A stretch of 37,244 bases of DNA, from the NCBI GenBank assembly GCA_934330725.1, contig CAKRGM010000024.1, forward strand, positions 1-37,244, given 5' to 3'. Under the pieces are notes generated by a model. The model saw only the letters and a program-made list of their open reading frames with translations, searched no databases and was not told the origin of the DNA. Of this stretch, positions 17,995-25,517 are shown piece after piece. Positions within the stretch are counted from its first letter, which is position 1; the number at the start of each line of letters is the position of its first letter. Source of the DNA: an uncultured Lachnospiraceae bacterium. GTDB taxonomy: Bacteria; Bacillota; Clostridia; Lachnospirales; Lachnospiraceae. The translations under genes and the position numbers were made by a program.

Positions 17995-18040
17995 TCTTCA
18001 CCATTCTTTCACAATTTATACACAAAAAAGTCCCAATAAT

Positions 18041-18068
18041 TATCGGTATATAGATAATTATGAACATT
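18041..18068. repeat. Imperfectly spaced 9-bp inverted repeat between divergent genes
   Basis: ATAATTATC and its complement GATAATTAT flank an 8-base spacer in the gap between the YitT gene and the yjfB promoter; coordinates are approximate to a few bases. It could be an operator serving either gene, or a chance AT-rich palindrome. Confidence 0.3.
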
Positions 18069-18094
18069 TTTTTAATTTTTTTTCAATTTTTCTA

Positions 18095-18123
18095 TTGATT
18101 TTTAACAAACTATGTACTATAAT
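18095..18123 (+). promoter_or_regulatory. Sigma-A type promoter of the yjfB-like gene
   Basis: TTGATT (18095-18100), a 17-base spacer and a perfect TATAAT (18118-18123). The start codon is 54 bases after the -10 box. It is the vegetative form; no sigma-D (flagellar) promoter is seen. Confidence 0.8.
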
Positions 18124-18177
18124 ACAAACATAGCAAGCGACATTCTAAAATATATAATTCATTGGGAGGTGTTGGTT

Positions 18178-18354
18178 ATGGATATTGCTTCATTATCAAT
18201 TTCAATGAATACCGCAAAGGTTACTAACGATGTAGGAGTTGCTGTGTTAAGTAAAAGTCTTGATACATACGAACAACAGGGTGAAAGCTTAACAAGAATG
18301 ATGGAAGCATCGGTAACTCCGTATCTCGGACAGAATATAGATTGCTCGATTTAA
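18178..18354 (+). CDS. YjfB family small protein (putative motility protein)
   Basis: A 58-residue protein that matches the YjfB family: MDIASLSISMN at the start, a polar amphipathic middle, and the closing MMEASVTPYLGQNID. The family is often found in flagellated Firmicutes and is annotated as a putative motility protein, but its molecular role is unknown. The frame is open upstream to an ATG at 18112 that lies inside the promoter; the ATG at 18178 has GGGAGGTG about 6 bases before it and is the real start. It has its own promoter and a strong terminator, so it is monocistronic, in a region otherwise transcribed from the minus strand. A chemotaxis receptor gene lies about 1.5 kb away. Confidence 0.88.
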   Translation: MDIASLSISMNTAKVTNDVGVAVLSKSLDTYEQQGESLTRMMEASVTPYLGQNIDCSI

Positions 18355-18399
18355 TTTTTTCTTATATTTTCCTTTTTTTCAATATGTGATTTATTCACG

Positions 18400-18436
18400 A
18401 AGCAAGCCCCCTGGCGATATGCCAGGGGGCTTGCTT
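18400..18436 (+). terminator. Strong intrinsic terminator after the yjfB-like gene
   Basis: A perfect 16-bp GC-rich stem (18400-18415 with 18421-18436) around the 5-base loop GATAT, followed on the plus strand by a T-rich stretch. It sits between convergent genes and may stop transcription from both. Confidence 0.92.
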
Positions 18437-18470
18437 TATACTTTTTCTTTTTTAACAGGTTTTACTTCTA

Positions 18471-19397
18471 TCAGCCTGTATATATCATATATGCCACACT
18501 TAATATGATTGTAATAAGTGCCGGCACTGTTATAAATTTTTCGCCATTAAATGCATGTGGTCCTTTTTTCAGTTCATTTCTCAGGTACTCATATCTTCCA
18601 TTATTTTTTGCCATCTTTCTTATAAGGAGAACAGCTATAGCAATACCGCCTGCAGCAATAACGCCCCAGACTGCTATTATTGTTATTACCGAGATAACTG
18701 AAATCGCATCACCTGACGATGATATACTGTTTGCCTTTTCTATAGTGTCAGGACTTGCCTTACTTACTATCTCAAGAACAATCACCGAATATGAATTAAC
18801 CGCAAAATGTGCGAGCATAGACGCAAACATTGAGCCTGTTGCCTCAACCATTATCGCAAATACAATTCCGATACAGAATGCATAACAAAACTGGTTTATA
18901 TTCAAATGCATTATGCCAAACAAAAGGGCACTTGTAAGTGCTGCCCCAAGTATTCCATTTTTTCTATATGAATGATAGAACAGCCCTCTGAATACAAATT
19001 CTTCTACTATTGCAGGAACAACTGCAATCAGTATAAGCTGTATAATAAATGGATATTCTCCCAGACCGCCCTGGATGCTGTTAAGATGGTTAGTTGAAAA
19101 AAGCATTGTAACAGCATTTATCACAAGAACCGCAGGTATAAGCGCATAACCTGTAAGCAGTGCAAGTATTGCATCCTTTGCCTTAAGCAATCTGTATGGC
19201 AGGCATTTTCTTATGCTGATTTTCATTATAAATACATATCCGGCTGCCGGAATCATAAGCAGAATTTCTCCTGCAATGAGCAGCAGCCAGTATGGAACAT
19301 CTATCCCTGTATTCGCAATTAATACTGATACCGCTATTGAACCGCCAAAATAAAAAACCATTAATATTGGTAGAAAAATATTAATCCTCTTACACAT
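18471..19397 (-). CDS. CPBP family intramembrane metalloprotease (CAAX/Abi type)
   Basis: A 308-residue membrane protein with about eight hydrophobic helices. The conserved motifs of the Abi/CPBP family are present: EEFVFRG (the EExxxR motif, about 131-137), FGIMHLN with the second catalytic His, and HFAVNS (HxxxN). Family members cleave membrane-embedded peptides or process prenylated proteins; in Firmicutes some give immunity to bacteriocins, but no bacteriocin gene is near. The ribosome site is weak (GAGG at 14 bases). It starts 23 bases after the ridA-like gene and is probably co-transcribed with it. Confidence 0.9.
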   Translation of the reverse strand: MCKRINIFLPILMVFYFGGSIAVSVLIANTGIDVPYWLLLIAGEILLMIPAAGYVFIMKISIRKCLPYRLLKAKDAILALLTGYALIPAVLVINAVTMLFSTNHLNSIQGGLGEYPFIIQLILIAVVPAIVEEFVFRGLFYHSYRKNGILGAALTSALLFGIMHLNINQFCYAFCIGIVFAIMVEATGSMFASMLAHFAVNSYSVIVLEIVSKASPDTIEKANSISSSGDAISVISVITIIAVWGVIAAGGIAIAVLLIRKMAKNNGRYEYLRNELKKGPHAFNGEKFITVPALITIILSVAYMIYTG

Positions 19398-19420
19398 TTA
19401 TTATTCATTTACCTCGCAGT

Positions 19421-19795
19421 TTACTTAAAGGCAATTGCTTCAACTTCAAGAAGCACATCCTTTGGAAGTCTTGCTACTTCCACGCATGAACGTGCTGGAA
19501 ATGGCTCTTTAAAATATTTTTTGTACACTTCATTAATTTTACCAAAGTCATTCATTTCTTTAATAAATACTGTTGTCTTTACAATATTTTCCACCTTTGA
19601 ACCTGAATCAGCAACAAGATTAGTAAGGTTCTTAAAAGCCTGCTCTGCCTGTGCTTCAACGCCATCAGGCAATTCTCCTGTTTCAGGAACAACAGGAATA
19701 ACTCCTGATGTATAAACCATTCCGTTAATTTCAATTGCCTGTGAATATGGTCCTATTGCACCTGGTGCATTTTTTGTACTGATTACTTTCTGCAT
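19421..19795 (-). CDS. ridA: RidA family enamine/imine deaminase
   Basis: Hydrolyses reactive enamine/imine intermediates released by PLP enzymes, protecting against 2-aminoacrylate damage. The compact chorismate-mutase-like fold is recognisable from APGAIGPYSQAI near the N-terminus, the YTSGVIP segment, and the C-terminal PARSCVEVARLPKDVLLEVE, where the Arg of PARS is the substrate-binding residue (equivalent to Arg105). The frame extends upstream to 19834, but the ATG at 19795 has GGAGG 9 bases before it and gives 124 residues, the family's normal length. The CPBP protease gene follows by 23 bases. TATAAT lies upstream but no good -35 box is seen. Confidence 0.94.
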   Translation of the reverse strand: MQKVISTKNAPGAIGPYSQAIEINGMVYTSGVIPVVPETGELPDGVEAQAEQAFKNLTNLVADSGSKVENIVKTTVFIKEMNDFGKINEVYKKYFKEPFPARSCVEVARLPKDVLLEVEAIAFK

Positions 19796-19896
19796 TATCA
19801 ATGTCCTCCATTCTGCTGCCAACGCAGCTGCCAATTTAAATTAAATACGTCACTATTATAAATCATTACAGGTGAAAAATGCCACTATATTTATAT

Positions 19897-21441
19897 TTAT
19901 TTTTCCTGTGAAAGCAGACTGTTTATTTCATTTACCATCTGGTTAAGAATATTTACCTGGGCTGTTATCTGCTCGATATCCCTGGCATTATCTTCAGCCA
20001 TATTGTTAATATTGGCAAATTCCTTATTCTCCTGCATTATACTGTCTGCAATTTCTTTATTTATCTGAACTGTATTTTTAATAACGACAGCCTGTTTATC
20101 ATGTGCATCTCCCATTGTAGCGATATTTTCAATTGAAAGCTGTAAAACATCAATCATTTCCTGGATTCCGGTAAATACACTGTTAAAATATTCATTCTGT
20201 TTTTTAAGCTTTTCTGTATTGTCATTTACTATATTCATCATTTCGGCTACGCTGCCTTGAATTTTCTGGACAACCGGACTCACCTGACCAAGTGAATTCT
20301 GTGTATCATTTGCAAGTGCCCCTACTGACTGGGCAACAACTGCAAATCCTTTTCCGGCTTCACCCGCACGTGCAGCTTCTATCGATGCATTAAGAGCCAG
20401 AAGACTTGTAGATGATGATATATCATTTATTACATTAAGAGCAACATCTATTTCCTTCACAGCCTCTGTAAGTCTTTCTGCTACCTGATTTGTCATACTA
20501 ACCGATTGCGATACTTCTTCATTTATCTTTTTAAGTGAATTCAGTTTACTTTCATTATTCCTTGACTTATCAAGCAATTGTCTGGAACTGCTCTCAACTT
20601 TCTCCACCTGCTCGCTTACTTTCTGTTCCCACTGCTGAAGATCATTTAAATTATCAATACTTTCACTGCTCTTCTGTCCAAGTCTGCTGCTGCTTTCAAG
20701 TAAATTTTCACTTGTAGCTGCAAGTTCTTCGGCAGATGAACTTTCATTATTAGAAATATCCGAAAGTTTATTTCCGGTATTACCCAGCCTGTCTGACAGC
20801 TCTGCCACTGAATTCAGCACATTAAGTACCTTTTCATTGCTCTTTTGCATTTCATCCTTTTTAGCTGTAACAAGAAATTTATTAACGAGATATATAAGTA
20901 AAAATAAACAGGACATTGATAACACAAGGCATATAACCTTGTTAATCATGCTTGGAATAAACAATACATCCTTTGCCGGAAGTGTTGAGTCTCCTTTTAT
21001 AAACCAGCCTGCTACAATAGATACAAAAATTTCAATCTCTGTAATTGCAACCAGTTTATAATCCAAAAATAATGCACCAAGACTAACAAAGAAAAACATA
21101 AACGCCCAGAAATTTTCCATTGGCATCATATACATTATGAAATTAAACTGTATAAACATTAAAATGATAAGAAATATCTTGCTTTGCTTCAGTTTGCTTT
21201 CTTTGACTATTTTATTTTCATATCCTGTCTTAACAAGTACTATGGCAATTGAAAGATATATAAGACAAGTCAGATCAAATATAAGAAGCGCTATCATATT
21301 TACCATAGGAACCAGTCCAAGCAGCTTCTCCACCGTATATACAATACCTGCACACTGACATGCTCCGGTTGCTGCAAGAAGTGTAATCGCATACACTTTG
21401 TTGATGTACTCATCGAGTGCTGTAGTAGTTTTTTTATTCAT
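19897..21441 (-). CDS. Methyl-accepting chemotaxis protein with six-helix membrane module
   Basis: A 514-residue chemoreceptor. Residues 1-192 form six predicted membrane helices (about 17-37, 47-70, 88-106, 111-128, 130-148, 166-190) with very short loops, so there is no ligand-binding ectodomain of the usual kind. No HAMP domain is evident; the last helix leads straight into a coiled-coil signalling domain. The hairpin tip is conserved: LLALNASIEAARAGEAGKGFAVVAQ near 350. This tip binds CheA and CheW. The gene has a strong AGGGGGG site about 8 bases before its ATG. It appears monocistronic. It may sense a membrane-dissolved signal, membrane state or energy state, but that is inference from topology. 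Confidence 0.92.
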   Translation of the reverse strand: MNKKTTTALDEYINKVYAITLLAATGACQCAGIVYTVEKLLGLVPMVNMIALLIFDLTCLIYLSIAIVLVKTGYENKIVKESKLKQSKIFLIILMFIQFNFIMYMMPMENFWAFMFFFVSLGALFLDYKLVAITEIEIFVSIVAGWFIKGDSTLPAKDVLFIPSMINKVICLVLSMSCLFLLIYLVNKFLVTAKKDEMQKSNEKVLNVLNSVAELSDRLGNTGNKLSDISNNESSSAEELAATSENLLESSSRLGQKSSESIDNLNDLQQWEQKVSEQVEKVESSSRQLLDKSRNNESKLNSLKKINEEVSQSVSMTNQVAERLTEAVKEIDVALNVINDISSSTSLLALNASIEAARAGEAGKGFAVVAQSVGALANDTQNSLGQVSPVVQKIQGSVAEMMNIVNDNTEKLKKQNEYFNSVFTGIQEMIDVLQLSIENIATMGDAHDKQAVVIKNTVQINKEIADSIMQENKEFANINNMAEDNARDIEQITAQVNILNQMVNEINSLLSQEK

Positions 21442-21554
21442 TTGTAATCCCCCCTGAAATGTTTTTTATTCTCCTTCCATAAAGCAATAAACACTTTATT
21501 GTTAATTTAACTATATTTTACCTTGAATTTGCGCTAAAGTCCACCACATTATAC

Positions 21555-21600
21555 AAAAGAAGGTCAGGAATTCATAATTTTTCATTCCTGACCTTCTTTT
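21555..21600 (-). terminator. Intrinsic terminator downstream of the cvfB-like gene, possibly bidirectional
   Basis: A perfect 17-bp stem (21555-21571 with 21584-21600, AAAAGAAGGTCAGGAAT and its complement) around a 12-base loop. It lies 95 bases after the cvfB stop codon. T-rich tracts are on both sides; the plus-strand side is richer. Confidence 0.8.
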
Positions 21601-21694
21601 TATATTTATTCAGATATACTTAAATATATTCTTTTAAATACACATATATTCTCTATGCTAATATTATATATTCTAATATTATCCATTCTGTTAT

Positions 21695-22525
21695 CTATTT
21701 TAAAATTATTGAATCTTTTGTAATCTCTATCCTGCCTTCTTTTAAAAGACGTCCAACTGCACGTTTAAAAGCATTTTTGCTCATCTCGAATTTTTCCTTT
21801 ATAAGCTCCGGCGATGCCTTATCTGTAAAACCAAGGCTTCCACCATTAGCTTTGATTGCCTCATATATTATATGTGAATCTTCATCCATCTGTATATAAC
21901 CTTTTTGCTTAAGGCTTATCATAAGCTTATTATCATCACGAACTCTTGACACACGTCCATATACTATCTGCCCTATCTTAAGATGACCAAACACCTCATT
22001 TTTAGGAATCATTCCAAAATATTTATCTTCAACCGCAACATAAACTCCATATTCAGGATTAATCTCGATCACACGGCATGTAACTGCACTGTCTTTAACA
22101 AAATTACTGTCGCTTGACAAATATTCATATACATTCATTGTTGCTGCAAGACGATTACTCTTATCAATATACAATGCAACAAGACATTCGTCCCCTTCAT
22201 TTACCCTGGCTGTCTGCTCTTTAAAAGGAAGAAGCAGGTCTTTTTCAAGTCCCCAGTCAAGAAATGCGCCAATCTTTGTAACCTGTGACACATTAAGAAC
22301 TGCAGTCTGTCCAAGAAGTATCTTAGGCTGTCTTACTGTTGCAATAAGCCTGTCGCTTGAATCCCTGTATATAAATACAGTCATTGCATCTCCAATTTCT
22401 ATATCATCCGGTACCTGCTTCTTTGGAAGCAGTACTCTTTCTTCTTCATTACCCAGATAAATACCAAAATCTGTTCTCTTAACAACATTAAGGCATTGCA
22501 TTTTTCCTAATTCTATCATGTTCAT
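21695..22525 (-). CDS. S1-domain RNA-binding protein, CvfB family (YitL-like)
   Basis: A 276-residue protein with the CvfB architecture: three S1-like OB-fold segments in tandem (about 1-65, 65-140, 145-210) and a C-terminal winged-helix domain (about 215-276) ending in GRLLKEGRIEI. The motifs GIYLGN, GAFLDWGLEKDLLLPF and YGVYVAVEDKYFGMIP mark the successive S1 units. The Staphylococcus homologue influences virulence factor expression and RNA decay; in gut commensals the role is unknown, probably post-transcriptional. Two ATG starts lie six bases apart (22525 and 22519) behind GAGAGG; the second has the better spacing. No operon partner is evident; the tRNA-Ser gene lies 100 bases upstream on the same strand. 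Confidence 0.9.
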   Translation of the reverse strand: MNMIELGKMQCLNVVKRTDFGIYLGNEEERVLLPKKQVPDDIEIGDAMTVFIYRDSSDRLIATVRQPKILLGQTAVLNVSQVTKIGAFLDWGLEKDLLLPFKEQTARVNEGDECLVALYIDKSNRLAATMNVYEYLSSDSNFVKDSAVTCRVIEINPEYGVYVAVEDKYFGMIPKNEVFGHLKIGQIVYGRVSRVRDDNKLMISLKQKGYIQMDEDSHIIYEAIKANGGSLGFTDKASPELIKEKFEMSKNAFKRAVGRLLKEGRIEITKDSIILK

Positions 22526-22625
22526 CCGTCCTCTCTGTAAATACCAAACTGATTTCTAAAGATACCAAAAATCAATCAAATGACATCAGTAGAAAATACC
22601 TTTTTAACCCTGACATCATTAAATA

Positions 22626-22711
22626 CGGAGTGGGTGGGATTCGAACCCACGTGCCCTTGCGGACAACCGCATTTCGAGTGCGGCTCGTTACAACCACTTC
22701 GATACCACTCC
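22626..22711 (-). tRNA. tRNA-Ser (anticodon CGA)
   Basis: The minus strand folds into a class II tRNA of 86 bases: acceptor stem GGAGTGG (22705-22711) with CCACTCC (22627-22633) and discriminator G; anticodon stem CCGCA/TGCGG around the loop CTCGAAA, which gives anticodon CGA reading UCG; a long variable arm; and a TPsiC arm with GTTCGAATCCC. The 3' CCA is not encoded. It is the second tRNA in the unit, separated from tRNA-Gln by 37 bases containing a terminator. Confidence 0.97.
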
Positions 22712-22720
22712 TTAACAAAA

Positions 22721-22745
22721 AACCCTCGCAACAACTGCGAGGGTT
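22721..22745 (-). terminator. Intrinsic terminator between tRNA-Gln and tRNA-Ser
   Basis: A perfect 10-bp stem (22721-22730 with 22736-22745, AACCCTCGCA and its complement) around a 5-base loop, followed on the minus strand by TTTTTT. It begins 3 bases after tRNA-Gln and its T run ends about 5 bases before tRNA-Ser, leaving no room for a separate tRNA-Ser promoter after it. Confidence 0.88.
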
Positions 22746-22748
22746 AAG

Positions 22749-22821
22749 CTGGGCTTGAGGGACTCGAACCCCCAGAATGCTGGAATCAGAATCCAGTGCC
22801 TTACCATTTGGCGAAAGCCCA
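22749..22821 (-). tRNA. tRNA-Gln (anticodon CTG)
   Basis: The minus strand folds into a 73-base class I tRNA: acceptor TGGGCTT (22815-22821) with AAGCCCA (22750-22756), D-arm with AAATGGTAAGGC, anticodon stem CTGGA/TCCAG around TTCTGAT giving anticodon CTG (reads CAG), and a TPsiC arm GGGGGTTCGAGTCCC. CCA is not encoded. It is driven by a strong promoter at 22842-22870. Confidence 0.97.
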
Positions 22822-22841
22822 CTATCGTGACGACAAAAATG

Positions 22842-22870
22842 ATTATATAACACCTGTTTAACAAATGCAA
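22842..22870 (-). promoter_or_regulatory. Promoter of the tRNA-Gln/tRNA-Ser unit
   Basis: TTGCAT (22865-22870), 17-base spacer, perfect TATAAT (22842-22847). The -10 box is 20 bases before the tRNA-Gln 5' end, leaving a short 5' leader for RNase P to remove. A/T tracts lie directly upstream. Confidence 0.8.
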
Positions 22871-22902
22871 GTACTTTTTGAAAAAAAAATTAAAAAATAT
22901 GC

Positions 22903-22936
22903 AAAAAATTTTACAACTCACAAAAAAATTTTACAA
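22903..22936. repeat. Two 14-bp A/T-tract direct repeats, 20 bp apart, upstream of the tRNA promoter
   Basis: AAAAAATTTTACAA occurs at 22903-22916 and at 22923-22936. The 20-bp period is about two helix turns. They lie 33 to 66 bases upstream of the tRNA -35 box, in front of the 3' end of the peptide transporter ATPase gene. They may act as bent A-tract or UP-element-like DNA, or help end transcription from the transporter operon, which has no clear hairpin terminator. Confidence 0.55.
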
Positions 22937-22981
22937 ACATATTATATTTTTATTTTCTTATCTTATCTGAATCAGCCCATT

Positions 22982-24568
22982 CTAATATTGTGATTCTGCC
23001 AAAAGCAACTGCTTAGTATATGACTCTTTCGGATTATCAAACACTTCCTGTGTATCCCCGCTCTCTATAATACGCCCTTCTTTCATGACCATTATCCTGT
23101 TACTCATCTGATATACCACATTTATATCATGCGAAATAAAAAGATATGCCAGATGCATTTCCTCCTGAAGCTTAAGCATAAGTTCCATAATCTGAGCCTG
23201 TATCGTTACGTCAAGCGCTGATACCGGCTCATCAGCAACGATTAATTCCGGCTTTGTTATTACAGCCTGCCCTATGCTTATTCTCTGTCGCTGCCCGCCG
23301 CTTAACTGGGACGGTCTTCTGTTATAGTATGTCTCGTCCAGCCCGACTTTTTTTAAAATGTCAATAGCTTCCTGTTTCAGTTCATCCCCTGACATTTTTT
23401 TACTGTGATCACGTGCTCCAAGCGCCCTTAATGGTTCCTCAAGAAGCCAGCCTATTGTTTTGGCCGGATTAAGGCTGCTGTACGGATCCTGAAATATCAT
23501 TTGCGGACGGTTATTGCAATTTAAAGATATTTCGCCTGTATAATCAGTATTTATCCCCAGTATTGCTTTTGAAAGTGTAGTTTTTCCACAGCCGCTCTCT
23601 CCAACAAGTCCGAGTATCTCACTTCTTTTTATATTAAATGAAATATCATTTATAACCTGCTTTTTCTTTCTGCTTTTCGTAAACAGGCTGTTACTTCCCT
23701 GATCATAAAACACATTAAGGTTCTTCACGCTTAAAATATATTCATCTTCGGATTTTGCCGTCTGTATGGATTGCACGTTACTTTTCTTCTTTGTTCTTGA
23801 TGGAACCTTTTCAATAAGCATCCTGGTGTAACTGTCTTCCGGGTGGTTAAAGATTTCCTGTGCATCGCCACTTTCCCTTATCACACCATCCTTCATTACG
23901 ATAATCCTGTCACATATTTCTCTTGCCAGATTAAGATCATGTGTTATAAATAAAATTGATGTTCTATGTTCCTGGTTTATTTTCTTTAAAAGTTTTACTA
24001 TCTGGGACTGTACCGTAACATCAAGCGCAGTTGTTGGTTCATCCGCTATGATAAGCTCCGGCTCTAAAATAACACTCATTGCTATCATTGCTCTCTGTCT
24101 CATACCACCCGACAGCTGATGCGGATATGAATCAAACACATGCTCAGGATCTCTTAATCCTACATCCTTAAAACATTCAATCACCTTATCTTTAATCTCA
24201 TCTTTTTTAAGGGATGTATTAATCTTAAGTGCTTCTGATAACTGCTTTCCAATCTTTTGTGTTGGATTGAAGGAAGTCATAGGCTCCTGAAACACCATTG
24301 ACATATGATTTCCACGAAAACTTCTTAAAAGACTTTCATCCGGCTTTTCTCCACTCCGCATAAGAACTGTATCATTAAATATAACTTCTCCCGATGTAAT
24401 ATCTGCATTAGCTGATAATAATCCCATAATCGTAAGCGCAGTCACTGATTTTCCGGAACCTGACTCACCAACTATCCCAATTATTTCATGCGGTTTTATA
24501 TCGAACGTTACATTATTTACAACCTGTTTCCCACAAAATGCAACCGAAAGATTTTTTATACTAATCAT
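22982..24568 (-). CDS. Oligopeptide/dipeptide ABC transporter, fused double ATP-binding protein
   Basis: A fusion of the two ATPases (DppD- and DppF-like) that power a peptide importer. The first half has Walker A GESGSGKSVTALTIMG, signature LSGGMRQRAMIAM and Walker B IIADEPTTALDVTVQ; the second half has GESGCGKTTLSKAILG, LSGGQRQRISIGQAV and IVADEPVSALDVTIQ. A basic linker joins them near residue 260-320. The frame continues up to 24613, but the ATG at 24568 has a GGGAAAG upstream and starts directly at the conserved ISIKNLSVAF, giving 528 residues. It lies 98 bases after the permease gene and is the last gene of the operon. Fused forms resemble GsiA, the glutathione transporter ATPase, but the substrate cannot be told from the ATPase. 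Confidence 0.95.
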   Translation of the reverse strand: MISIKNLSVAFCGKQVVNNVTFDIKPHEIIGIVGESGSGKSVTALTIMGLLSANADITSGEVIFNDTVLMRSGEKPDESLLRSFRGNHMSMVFQEPMTSFNPTQKIGKQLSEALKINTSLKKDEIKDKVIECFKDVGLRDPEHVFDSYPHQLSGGMRQRAMIAMSVILEPELIIADEPTTALDVTVQSQIVKLLKKINQEHRTSILFITHDLNLAREICDRIIVMKDGVIRESGDAQEIFNHPEDSYTRMLIEKVPSRTKKKSNVQSIQTAKSEDEYILSVKNLNVFYDQGSNSLFTKSRKKKQVINDISFNIKRSEILGLVGESGCGKTTLSKAILGINTDYTGEISLNCNNRPQMIFQDPYSSLNPAKTIGWLLEEPLRALGARDHSKKMSGDELKQEAIDILKKVGLDETYYNRRPSQLSGGQRQRISIGQAVITKPELIVADEPVSALDVTIQAQIMELMLKLQEEMHLAYLFISHDINVVYQMSNRIMVMKEGRIIESGDTQEVFDNPKESYTKQLLLAESQY

Positions 24569-24666
24569 GCGACTTTCCCAGCCTTTCCAAACATTGTATC
24601 TTAAGTCAGCCATAAAACATTACTGATCTTATATAAACTGCATATATCCGAATAATTTGTATTCTC

Positions 24667-25497
24667 TTAAGAGTCTGCTTTCCTTCTTCGTATACCTTCT
24701 CCAAGAAATGAAAATCCAAGTACAATAAAAACTATCGCAAGCCCTGGAAATATTGCATACCATGGCGCCGCAAAAACATATCCCTGGGCATCTGATAACA
24801 TTTTGCCAAGACTTGCCTCAGGCGGCTGGACTCCAATTCCCAGATAACTCATACCCGATTCTGCCAGAATAGCATTGTTAAGTCCTATCGTAACTGAAAT
24901 AAGAAATGTTGACATAACATTTGGAAGTATATGCACAAACATTATCCTTATTGAAGATACCCCCATTACCCTGGCATTTTTTATGTAATCTGCATCCCGG
25001 AGCCTGATGAATTCACCTCGTACAATTCTTACAAAGCTTGGTATAAACACTATTGCAAGTGCAATTATTATATTCATTTTTCCTGTACCCATAATGCTTA
25101 TAACAACCATCGCAAGTAATATACTTGGGAAACCATTGATTGCATCATTTATTCTCATAGATATCTCATCAACAATTCCTCCAAAATAACCTGTCACTGC
25201 TCCCACTGCGATTCCGACAAAACCTGAAATAAAAACGACAAGAACACTTATAAGTACTGTCATCCCCATTCCAGCCATAACTCTTGAAAAAATGTCTCTT
25301 CCAAAATTATCTGTTCCCATAATATGTGCCAGTGACGGAGCTGCAAACTTTTCTCCCGCAGACATCTGCGTTGTTCCATACGGTGTCCAGAATAGTGATA
25401 TAACCGAAAGCATCACAACAACGGATATCATAATAATACCCGCAATAAGATATGTATTATGCTTTTTTGTTTTCCCGCTTATGTTACTTCCTTTCAC
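24667..25497 (-). CDS. Peptide ABC transporter permease, DppC/OppC type
   Basis: Second membrane subunit of the peptide importer. There are six hydrophobic helices with an N-terminal OppC-type segment followed by the BPD transport core. The EAA-loop region is FVRIVRGEFIRLRDADYIKNARVMG, with the conserved glycine, which contacts the ATPase. The conserved signature GTDNFGRDIFSRVM, diagnostic for DppC-type permeases, lies near residue 60. Two GTG starts are possible: at 25503 there is almost no spacing from the GAGG, whereas the GTG at 25497 has it 7 bases away and is preferred. It begins 20 bases after the dppB-type gene. Confidence 0.94.
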   Translation of the reverse strand: MKGSNISGKTKKHNTYLIAGIIMISVVVMLSVISLFWTPYGTTQMSAGEKFAAPSLAHIMGTDNFGRDIFSRVMAGMGMTVLISVLVVFISGFVGIAVGAVTGYFGGIVDEISMRINDAINGFPSILLAMVVISIMGTGKMNIIIALAIVFIPSFVRIVRGEFIRLRDADYIKNARVMGVSSIRIMFVHILPNVMSTFLISVTIGLNNAILAESGMSYLGIGVQPPEASLGKMLSDAQGYVFAAPWYAIFPGLAIVFIVLGFSFLGEGIRRRKADS

Positions 25498-25517
25498 AAT
25501 CACACCTCACCTGTCTG

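Noticed and set aside
22581..22620. TGACATCA twice downstream of tRNA-Ser
   Set aside because: Two 8-base copies in the same direction do not form a hairpin and show no further structure; chance is likely.
22572..22921. Two open frames over the tRNA genes
   Set aside because: They run through both tRNAs and the terminator between them, and lack ribosome sites; they are chance frames.
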